Shown here: one piece after another, positions 33,186-38,688 of the stretch
How the letters are laid out: every line of letters starts with the position of its first letter
Position numbering within the stretch: position 1 is the stretch's first letter
Assembly (NCBI GenBank): GCA_016178045.1
Contig: JACOUE010000021.1
Coordinates: 1 to 38,688 of the forward strand
DNA: 38,688 nucleotides
Direction of reading: 5' to 3'
Source of the DNA: Chloroflexota bacterium
GTDB taxonomy: Bacteria > Chloroflexota > Dehalococcoidia > SM23-28-2 > JACOUE01
The notes under the pieces: model-generated
What the model saw: the letters and a program-made list of their open reading frames with translations, nothing else
What the model was told of the DNA's origin: nothing
Databases searched by the model: none
Program-made: the position numbers and the translations under genes

Positions 33186-33486
33186 AGCCGCACACCAGGT
33201 TCGATGGCGAGGTGTACGTCCTGGCCAAGGAGGAGGGTGGACGGCACACCCCCTTCTTCCCCGGCTACCGGCCGCAGTTCTACATCCGCACCACGGACGT
33301 CACCGGCACCATCCAGCTGCCGGAGGGTGTGGAGATGGTGATGCCTGGCGACAACATCAAGATGACGGTGGATCTCATCACCCCGGTCGCGCTGGAGGAG
33401 GGTGTACGCTTCGCCATTCGCGAGGGCGGCCGCACCGTGGGCGCGGGCGTGCTCACCAAAGTACTGGAGTAGAGGCAGGGCTGTAG

Positions 33487-33651
33487 GTGGCGAAGAAGGA
33501 GGACCGGATAATAGTCGACCTCGCCTGTAGCGAGTGCCGGTCGCGCAACTACACCACGGTCAAGAACCGCCGCAATGACCCTGACCGGCTGGAGCTGCGG
33601 AAGTTCTGTGCCCGCTGCCGGAGCCACCGCCTTCATCGGGAGGCGCGCTAG
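33487..33651 (+). CDS. rpmG: Ribosomal protein L33
   Basis: 54-residue protein read directly from the sequence; GTG at 33487 to TAG at 33649-33651. It begins [19 protein letters not shown] and ends with [14 protein letters not shown]. Two CxxC pairs (CSEC, CARC) make the zinc ribbon of the zinc-containing L33 type, and [20 protein letters not shown] is the standard core. It lies 14 bases after tuf and just before secE, the usual tuf-rpmG-secE-nusG order. Confidence 0.93.
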   Translation: MAKKEDRIIVDLACSECRSRNYTTVKNRRNDPDRLELRKFCARCRSHRLHREAR

Positions 33652-33709
33652 GGTTACAATGGTCTCAGGCGAACGGGCGAAAGCCCGCTCCCGCTGAGAA
33701 GGTGTTTTG

Positions 33710-34060
33710 ATGAACCGAGCGCTCAGACGCCATCCCATGGCTGCCAGGGCTAAAGGGGCCCGCGGGCCCGTCCGCCCTGTGCCCAAGACGGCCGGTGCGC
33801 GGCCGGCCGCCCCGAGCCGGACGGCGGGCCTTGCCTCCGTGGCCGGCTGGCGGCCGCGCTTCGTGATGGATATCATCGCCGAGCTGCGGAAGACGGTGTG
33901 GCCCTCACGGCAGACCACTCTGCACCTGACCGTAGTGGTCGTAGTGGTCGGCATCATCATGGGGGCGGTCCTGGGCGGCATCGACGTTGGTTTCGGCTGG
34001 CTCATCGACCGCGCGCTCTTGGGCCAGAACTTCTTCGACAGACTGGGCCTGGGCGGGTGA
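33710..34060 (+). CDS. secE: Preprotein translocase subunit SecE
   Basis: Small essential subunit of the SecYEG channel. The 116 residues include a long basic, proline-rich head (about 1-48). Then comes the conserved cytoplasmic helix AELRKTVWPSRQTT (the SecE signature with KTxWPS) and one membrane helix (LHLTVVVVVVGIIMGAVLGG). The head is longer than in single-helix SecE of about 60 residues. The start is the ATG at 33710 with AAGGTG upstream; the preceding TTG is ignored. A GGGC-GAAA-GCCC hairpin and a TACAAT hexamer at 33655 lie between rpmG and secE. nusG starts 4 bases later. Confidence 0.93.
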   Translation: MNRALRRHPMAARAKGARGPVRPVPKTAGARPAAPSRTAGLASVAGWRPRFVMDIIAELRKTVWPSRQTTLHLTVVVVVVGIIMGAVLGGIDVGFGWLIDRALLGQNFFDRLGLGG

Positions 34061-34064
34061 GATT

Positions 34065-34757
34065 GTGGCGCGAAGGAAGAAGGCCGAAGAGGCAGAAGTA
34101 CTCGTCGAAGAAGCCCCGGCTGTAGAGGAGAGCACGCGGGCCCGCCGCAAGCGGGAAGTGCCGCCTGAGGAAGAGATCTTCCGCCCCGGCTGCCGCTGGT
34201 ACGTAATCCACACCTACTCCGGGTATGAGGACAAGGTCAGGACGAACCTGGAGCAGCGTGTCCGTTCCATGGACGCCCAGGACCTCATCTTCCGCGTGGT
34301 CGTGCCCTCTGTGGACGAGATCGAGATACGGGACGGCCAGAGGCGGACGGTGCAGAAGAAGATATTCCCGGGCTACGTGCTGGTGCAGACGGTGGAGTTG
34401 GGGGCGGAGGAAGACCCCAGCCGCGCCCCGGAGGAGCGCGAGCTCTCGAGCCGGGCGTGGTTCGTGGTCCGAAACACGCCGGGCGTCACCGGCTTCGTCG
34501 GGTCCGGCACCCACCCGATCCCCCTGGACGACACCGAGGTCGCGTCCATCCTCAAGCAGATGCGGGCCGAGGAGCCGCGGGTCAAGGTGGGCTTTCAGGT
34601 CGGCCAGAGCGTGCGCATCATCGGCGGGCCGTTCCAGGACTTCATCGGCACCGTGGACGAGATAAACATTGAGAAGGGGAAAGTGCGGGTGCTCGTCTCC
34701 TTCTTCGGCCGGGAGACGCCGGTGGAGTTGGACTTCCTCCAGGTGGAGCGGCTGTAG
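34065..34757 (+). CDS. nusG: Transcription termination/antitermination factor NusG
   Basis: Binds RNA polymerase and couples it to the ribosome or Rho. From the GTG at 34065 the protein has 230 residues. An acidic/basic N-terminal extension (about 1-45, EEAEVLVEEAPAVEESTRARRK) precedes the NGN domain, CRWYVIHTYSGYEDKVRTNLEQR to FVVRNTPGVTGFVGSG. The KOW domain is FQVGQSVRIIGGPFQDFIGTVDEINIEKGKVRV with FFGRETPVELDFLQVE. The insert LGAEEDPSRAPEERELSSRA in NGN is typical of Gram-positive-like NusG. It starts four bases after secE. The upstream in-frame residues to 33987 overlap secE and are rejected. Confidence 0.94.
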   Translation: MARRKKAEEAEVLVEEAPAVEESTRARRKREVPPEEEIFRPGCRWYVIHTYSGYEDKVRTNLEQRVRSMDAQDLIFRVVVPSVDEIEIRDGQRRTVQKKIFPGYVLVQTVELGAEEDPSRAPEERELSSRAWFVVRNTPGVTGFVGSGTHPIPLDDTEVASILKQMRAEEPRVKVGFQVGQSVRIIGGPFQDFIGTVDEINIEKGKVRVLVSFFGRETPVELDFLQVERL

Positions 34758-34788
34758 CGGGCCGAGTATCTCGTCCTATTTGATGGGG

Positions 34789-34811
34789 TTGCAGGGCCGC
34801 GAGCCCTGCAA
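34789..34811 (+). promoter_or_regulatory. Perfect hairpin in the rplK leader
   Basis: TTGCAGGGC, 5-base loop CGCGA, then GCCCTGCAA: nine perfect pairs, 27 bases before the rplK ATG, without a T-tract (TTTGACG follows). L1 is known to repress the L11-L1 operon by binding its leader RNA, so an autoregulatory role is possible. A processing site is the alternative. Confidence 0.45.
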
Positions 34812-34837
34812 TTTGACGAGACGGAGAACGTAGCGGC

Positions 34838-35263
34838 ATGGCGAAGAAGATCAGAGCGGTGATAAAGCTGCAGCTGGATGCGGGCAAGGCGACGCCCGCG
34901 CCCCCGGTGGGGCCGGCGCTGGGCCAGCACGGCGCCAATATCATGGCGTTCTGCAAGGAGTACAACGAGCGCACCGCCGCCCAGGGCGGTAGCATCGTCC
35001 CCGTAGAGATCACGATATTCGAAGACCGGTCGTTCAGCTTCATCCTGAAGACGCCGCCCACGTCCGACCTCATCAAGAAGGCGCTGGGCCTGGAGAAGGG
35101 GTCGGCGTCGCAGAGGCGGGAGAAGGTGGGGATGCTGACGCGGGAGCAGGTCCGCCAGATCGCTGAGGTCAAGATGAAGGACCTGAACGCGGACGACGTC
35201 GAGGCCGCCGAGACGATGGTGGAGGGCACCGCCCGCAGCATGGGCGTCGAGGTAGCCTCCTAG
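34838..35263 (+). CDS. rplK: Ribosomal protein L11
   Basis: 141 residues, the standard L11 length. [34 protein letters not shown] carries the conserved proline-rich thiostrepton-binding region. [23 protein letters not shown] and [33 protein letters not shown] are the C-terminal RNA-binding domain. It forms the GTPase-associated stalk base with 23S rRNA and L10. It follows nusG after 80 bases and precedes rplA by 11. Confidence 0.97.
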   Translation: MAKKIRAVIKLQLDAGKATPAPPVGPALGQHGANIMAFCKEYNERTAAQGGSIVPVEITIFEDRSFSFILKTPPTSDLIKKALGLEKGSASQRREKVGMLTREQVRQIAEVKMKDLNADDVEAAETMVEGTARSMGVEVAS

Positions 35264-35274
35264 GGAGTCAAGCG

Positions 35275-35997
35275 ATGGCAAAGCGGGGGAAGAATTACCT
35301 TCAAGCGCTTGAGAAGATCGACCGCACCCGCACGTACGAGCCGCGGGAGGCGGTGACGCTGGTAAAGGAGACGTCGTTCGCCAAGTTCGACGAGACGGTA
35401 GAGCTGCACGTGCGCACCACCCTCGACCCCCGCCACGCCGACCAGCAGCTGCGCGGGACCGTGGTCCTGCCCCACGGCCTGGGCAAGAGCGTGAGCGTGC
35501 TTGTCTTCGCCGATGGTGAGGCGGCGCGGCTCGCGGAGGAGGCGGGGGCGGACCACGTTGGCACAGACCAACTGGTCAAGAAAATCGAGGACGGCTGGCT
35601 GCAGTTCGACGTCGCCCTGGCGACGAAAGAGGTGATGGGGAAGGTGAGCCGCCTGGGCCGCGTCCTCGGTCCGCGCGGCCTGATGCCGAACCCCCGCGCC
35701 AACACCGTCGTCGAGGGGGAGGACCTGCCGCGGGCGATCCGCGACGCCAAGCAGGGCCGGGTGGAGTTCCGGCTGGACCGGACGGCGCTGGTGCACGTGC
35801 CTATCGGCAAGGTGAGCCTGAGCGAGGACGCCCTGCTGGAGAATCTGGTGAACCTGGTGGAGGCGCTCGTGCGAGAGCGGCCGGCCGGGGCCAAGGGCCA
35901 GTTCGTCAAGACGATGACGCTGACCACCACCATGGGGCCGGGGATCAAGCTGGACCTGCCGACCACCCTCTCCCTGAGCTCGGCCGTCGCCGTCTAG
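35275..35997 (+). CDS. rplA: Ribosomal protein L1
   Basis: 240 residues of L1: [81 protein letters not shown] (the L1 signature) and [22 protein letters not shown]. It forms the mobile stalk near the E site and can repress its own operon. GGAG precedes the ATG. The operon ends here; rplJ and rplL, which often follow, are not in the window. The next gene is on the other strand. Confidence 0.97.
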   Translation: MAKRGKNYLQALEKIDRTRTYEPREAVTLVKETSFAKFDETVELHVRTTLDPRHADQQLRGTVVLPHGLGKSVSVLVFADGEAARLAEEAGADHVGTDQLVKKIEDGWLQFDVALATKEVMGKVSRLGRVLGPRGLMPNPRANTVVEGEDLPRAIRDAKQGRVEFRLDRTALVHVPIGKVSLSEDALLENLVNLVEALVRERPAGAKGQFVKTMTLTTTMGPGIKLDLPTTLSLSSAVAV

Positions 35998-36062
35998 GCG
36001 GCCGCAGACGCAAAGTCCCGAAGCAGTTGAAAAGTCGAGAGCGCTTTCGCGTTAACCCGCGG

Positions 36063-36596
36063 TTAGGAAAAGCCGGGGTCTGGCATCCACCCCGGCACGA
36101 ACTTGCGCCACTCTTCCTGGTCTTCTAGGTATGGGTAGAAGGTGCGGAAGTAGCTTCCGGTGGGCCGGAACGGCTGGTGGATGAGGTGCATGTGGGCTTC
36201 CTGGGGAGTGCGGCCGGCCTTGCGGTGATTGCACGGCTTGCAGGCCGCCACCACGTTCTCCCAGTCGTGGATACCGCCGCGGCGGCGGGGGACGACGTGG
36301 TCCAGCGTGAGGTCCTTGGTCTGCTTGCCGCAGTACTGACAGCGGAAGTGATCGCGGAGGAAGACGTCGCGGCGGGTGAGGCGTCCCTGGGGGCGCGGCC
36401 GGCGGATGAGGTAGATGAGGCGGATGACGGAGGGGATGGGGAAGGATAGGGTAATGGTGTGGAGGTACCCGCGGCCGTTCTCGAGGATCTCGGCCTTGCC
36501 CCGGTCGACGAGGATGAAGGCGCGCCGGACCGTGCATACGTTCAACGGTTCGTAGTTCTGATTCAGGACCAATACTGGCGCGGATACTAGCCCCAT
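36063..36596 (-). CDS. HNH endonuclease domain protein
   Basis: 177 residues, a common stand-alone HNH protein. The N-terminal half (VLVLNQNYEPLNVCTVRRAFILVDRGKAEIL) is a conserved non-nuclease part of this subfamily. The HNH domain (about 94-138) has CQYCGKQTKDLTLDHVVPRRRGG then NVVAACKPCNHRKAGRTP, i.e. two CxxC zinc knuckles around the DH(V)-P-R-GG and N-H catalytic residues. It is widespread in actinobacterial and Chloroflexota genomes; the target is unknown. Not flanked by a methylase, so a restriction pair is unlikely. The ATG is at 36596. Confidence 0.87.
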   Translation of the reverse strand: MGLVSAPVLVLNQNYEPLNVCTVRRAFILVDRGKAEILENGRGYLHTITLSFPIPSVIRLIYLIRRPRPQGRLTRRDVFLRDHFRCQYCGKQTKDLTLDHVVPRRRGGIHDWENVVAACKPCNHRKAGRTPQEAHMHLIHQPFRPTGSYFRTFYPYLEDQEEWRKFVPGWMPDPGFS

Positions 36597-36714
36597 GTCC
36601 GAACATTCCCCGTAGCGCCATGTTAGCAGAAGGCAAAAAACGACGCAACGCTAAACTGATTATTCCTCCGACTTCGCAGTTGCCCCAGTTTCGGCCGCTC
36701 CCTATCCTGAGGCC

Positions 36715-37695
36715 ATGGCCCGGCGGAAGCTGCTGGAAGGCGCCGGCTTCGTGCCCAACTGGACGAGCGTCGTGGGCGCCGTCGAGGGGGTGCTGCGCTA
36801 CCTGGGGCACGACTACCCCACGTCCTACCTGATGGGCGTAACGGGCCACGCCTTCCGGCTGGACGTGGACGCGGGCGGGGCGGAGGCCATCGGGCCGGCG
36901 GGGCCGCTGTCCGTCGGCTGGGAGGCGGCGGCCGAGACGTACTCCCTGCTGGGACGCGGCTTCGACTTGCTCTGCCTGCGGCGGGACGAGACGGAGTTCG
37001 ACCGCCGGTGGCGGAGGGCGCTGGACGAGATGAAGCGCAGCATCGACCGGAGCCTGCCCGTCATCGCCTCCGACCTGTTCATCGCCGAGTTCGGGGTCGT
37101 CTTCGGCTACGACGACCGCGAGAAGGTGCTGCTTGTGGATACGGTGGCCTCGGAGCAGGTGGGCCGCCGCCTGCCGTACGACAGCTGGCCCAGCAGCGAG
37201 GGTCTCGGGCGGGCGTACGTGCTCCTGCCGTCGCGGAAGGCGCAGCCGCCGGACCCGGAGGCGGAGCGGCAGGCGCTGCGGTTCGCCGTGGTCCACGCGG
37301 AGCGGGGCGAAGGGGGCGACGGTGGGGAGAGGCACGTGCACGGCCTCAAGGCGTATGAGCGGTGGGCCGAAGCGCTGGAGGGGGAGGGACCGCTGTCGGC
37401 GTACGGCAACGCCTACCAGGGGCAGGTGGTGCAGTCGGCGCGCCGGTACGGCGCCGAGTTCCTGAGGGCCCTCGCCCCGACCCATCCGGCCGCCGCCGAG
37501 GCGCTCTCCACAGCGGCCGCGGCTTACGACAAGGCGGTGCTGGCGCTGACCCGTTTCACCACCCTATTTCCCTTCCCCCACGGCGGCGACGTCCAGGGCG
37601 AGGCGTCGCGCCGGTTGGGCGCGCTCTACCTGCGGCGGGCCCTGGCCGCCGAGCGGGAGGCAGTCGAGGCCCTGAAGGCGGCCGCCGACAAGTAG
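36715..37695 (+). CDS. Hypothetical protein, BtrH/papain-like fold possible
   Basis: 326 residues of uncertain family. The N-terminal WTSVVGAVEGVLRYLGHDYPTSYLMGVTGHAFRL and the later AEFGVVFGYDDREKVLLVDTV have the spacing and wording of BtrH_N-like or C39-like cysteine-peptidase/acyltransferase folds, in which a Cys sits ahead of the first helix and a His ahead of VVVGYDD. Here those places hold Thr/Ser and Glu-Phe, so the classical dyad is missing. The C-terminal third is helical and Ala/Arg-rich (SAYGNAYQGQVVQSARRYGAEFL). No signal peptide or membrane helix. ATG at 36715 with TGAGG upstream. The match is by eye and weak; function unknown. Confidence 0.5.
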   Translation: MARRKLLEGAGFVPNWTSVVGAVEGVLRYLGHDYPTSYLMGVTGHAFRLDVDAGGAEAIGPAGPLSVGWEAAAETYSLLGRGFDLLCLRRDETEFDRRWRRALDEMKRSIDRSLPVIASDLFIAEFGVVFGYDDREKVLLVDTVASEQVGRRLPYDSWPSSEGLGRAYVLLPSRKAQPPDPEAERQALRFAVVHAERGEGGDGGERHVHGLKAYERWAEALEGEGPLSAYGNAYQGQVVQSARRYGAEFLRALAPTHPAAAEALSTAAAAYDKAVLALTRFTTLFPFPHGGDVQGEASRRLGALYLRRALAAEREAVEALKAAADK

Positions 37696-37751
37696 TAGCG
37701 GATTCGGCTAAAAAAGATAATCGGTTGCCTCGAACTGTTGTGCGTTCATTA

Positions 37752-37781
37752 TTGACACAGGTCAGGGGGCGACCCTATGAT
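37752..37781 (+). promoter_or_regulatory. pyrG promoter
   Basis: TTGACA (6/6) at 37752-37757, an 18-base spacer, then TATGAT (5/6) at 37776-37781, 35 bases before the pyrG ATG. Confidence 0.75.
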
Positions 37782-37816
37782 ATTGGGCGGGCTGCGGGGG
37801 CCCCCACCAGGGCTGG

Positions 37817-38688
37817 ATGTCGATCAAGTACGTATTTGTTACCGGTGGCGTAGTTAGTTCCGTAGGGAAGGGCATCACCACCGCCGCCATCGGGCGCCTC
37901 CTCAAGTCCCGCGGCATCCAGGTCGTAATCCAGAAGCTAGACCCCTACCTCAACGTCGACCCCGGCACCATGTCCCCGTATCAGCACGGGGAGGTGTATG
38001 TCACCACCGACGGCGCCGAGACGGACCTCGATCTCGGCCACTACGAGCGGTTCCTGGACCAGGACCTGACCTCCGCCAGTTCCGTCAGCACCGGCCAGAT
38101 CTACCAGGCGGTGATCGGCAAGGAGCGCCGGGGCGACTACCTGGGCCGCACCATCCAGCCCATCCCCCACGTCACCAACGAGATCAAGGAGCGCATCCGC
38201 GGCATCGGCGAAAGCAGCGGGGCGCAGGTGGGCATCGTGGAGGTGGGCGGCACGGTGGGCGACATTGAGGGGCAGCCGTTCCTCGAGGCGATCCGCCAGA
38301 TGCGGAACGAGGAGGGCCGGGACGATACGCTTTCCATCCACGTCACCCTCCTGCCCTACATCGCGACCACCGGCGAGCTGAAAACGAAGCCCACCCAGCA
38401 CAGCGTCCGCGAGCTACGGAGCATGGGCATCCAGCCCGACGTCGTCGTCTGCCGCAGCGACCGGCCCGTGGCCGACGAGCTGCGGGACAAGATATCGCTC
38501 TTCTGCGACGTTCCCGCGCGGGCTGTGGTCCCGCTCCTGACCATGCCCACTATCTACGAGGTGCCCCTGGTGCTGGAGGAGGCCGGCCTGGGCGACTACG
38601 TCATGGAGCGGCTGGGGCTGCCCCAGAGGAGCCGTGACCTCGCCGACTGGCAGGAGTGGGTGGAGCGCCTGAAGAACCCGCAGGGCAG
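37817..38688 (+). CDS. pyrG: CTP synthase (3' end off the window)
   Basis: Makes CTP from UTP, ATP and glutamine. The frame is open from the ATG at 37817 to the window end (290 codons visible, no stop). It starts [20 protein letters not shown], the invariant PyrG N-terminus and P-loop, then [51 protein letters not shown] and THSVRELR-like [20 protein letters not shown]. All lie in the synthetase domain; the C-terminal glutaminase domain is outside the window. A near-consensus promoter precedes it. Confidence 0.95.
   Translation, partial: MSIKYVFVTGGVVSSVGKGITTAAIGRLLKSRGIQVVIQKLDPYLNVDPGTMSPYQHGEVYVTTDGAETDLDLGHYERFLDQDLTSASSVSTGQIYQAVIGKERRGDYLGRTIQPIPHVTNEIKERIRGIGESSGAQVGIVEVGGTVGDIEGQPFLEAIRQMRNEEGRDDTLSIHVTLLPYIATTGELKTKPTQHSVRELRSMGIQPDVVVCRSDRPVADELRDKISLFCDVPARAVVPLLTMPTIYEVPLVLEEAGLGDYVMERLGLPQRSRDLADWQEWVERLKNPQG

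Larger units (their letters stand above)
32469..33472 (+). pseudogene. tuf: Elongation factor Tu gene, internally rearranged and frameshifted
   Basis: EF-Tu delivers aminoacyl-tRNA to the ribosome. A strong GGAGGGAGG precedes the ATG and the first residues [16 protein letters not shown] are normal. Then the reading becomes [20 protein letters not shown], which belongs near residue 290, and runs out of frame. The correct sequence resumes in another frame at 32588 ([17 protein letters not shown]) and continues unbroken through [13 protein letters not shown], domain 2 ([13 protein letters not shown]) and domain 3 ([16 protein letters not shown]) to VLTKVLE at 33472. The lost part, roughly residues 17-103, includes GHVDHGKT and DCPGH. 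An exact 80-bp copy of 33106-33185 sits in its place. As written, no active EF-Tu is made. Assembly error and a true event are both possible. Confidence 0.9.

Noticed and set aside
32609-33472. Separate gene starting at the ATG 32609 as a shortened EF-Tu
   Set aside because: The correct frame continues upstream to VAANDGP at 32588 without its own ribosome site, and domain 1 is incomplete; it is the 3' part of the broken tuf.
32469-33472. Programmed frameshift to rescue tuf
   Set aside because: A frameshift cannot restore the missing P-loop and switch region, and the inserted bases are an exact copy from elsewhere in the gene.
36063-36596. Restriction-modification locus around the HNH gene
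   Set aside because: No methyltransferase or specificity gene beside it; the neighbours are rplA and an unrelated protein.

Overview
The window is 38.7 kb of GC-rich bacterial chromosome with mostly housekeeping genes. GTG and TTG starts are frequent, genes are tightly packed, and promoters are of the sigma70 type. The gene set (System II cytochrome c maturation, csoR-copA, Obg, DnaA, type III pantothenate kinase, and a tRNA-tuf-rpmG-secE-nusG-rplK-rplA block) fits a Gram-positive-lineage or Chloroflexota-like bacterium. The phylum is inference from gene content only; no rRNA gene is present. Two genes are cut by the window ends: resB on the left and pyrG on the right.

Left part, mostly minus strand. 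Positions 1-4108 hold a five-gene run: a CopZ-like metal chaperone, an M23-type lipoprotein, ResC/CcsB, ResA and ResB, i.e. cytochrome c assembly with a copper chaperone at its head. Positions 4212-6741 hold an asparagine synthetase and an overlapping F420 gamma-glutamyl-ligase-like gene in DNA of visibly lower GC. Beside them lies the remnant of an FtsX/MacB-type permease, so this looks like an acquired or rearranged segment. A copper-efflux operon follows (csoR, copA, a 71-aa membrane protein) with a good promoter and a CsoR-like operator. Next come a zinc alcohol dehydrogenase, a 41-aa membrane peptide, a decayed Kelch lipoprotein, two XdhC-family genes, a VOC protein and a metallo-beta-lactamase-fold hydrolase.

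Middle. A divergent pair (MBL hydrolase and MagIII-like DNA glycosylase) shares a perfect 10+10 palindrome. A structured intergenic stretch at 16112-16345 carries two strong hairpins with T-tracts. One 30-bp part of it is nearly identical to the start of the orphan gene at 12464. Then come a divergent YchF-like GTPase, trmO, a GH63 glucosylglycerate-hydrolase-like enzyme, gyrB, a methyltransferase, an unknown gene, nadD, obgE and dnaA.

Right part. coaX-coaBC-methyltransferase form a coenzyme A operon. They are followed by a PAP2 membrane phosphatase, leucyl aminopeptidase and a PPOX-fold protein. From a near-consensus promoter at 32024 runs tRNA-Thr(TGT), tRNA-Tyr(GTA), tRNA-Thr(GGT), tuf, rpmG, secE, nusG, rplK and rplA. 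The tuf gene is broken: the GTP-binding segment is missing and is replaced, out of frame, by an exact 80-bp copy of a sequence from further down the same gene. An HNH endonuclease, an unknown BtrH-like protein and pyrG close the window.

I found no complete mobile element, CRISPR array, defence island or biosynthetic cluster. The points most worth following are the tuf rearrangement, the asnB/ligase pair, the structured intergenic region with its 30-bp repeat, and the several gene remnants.
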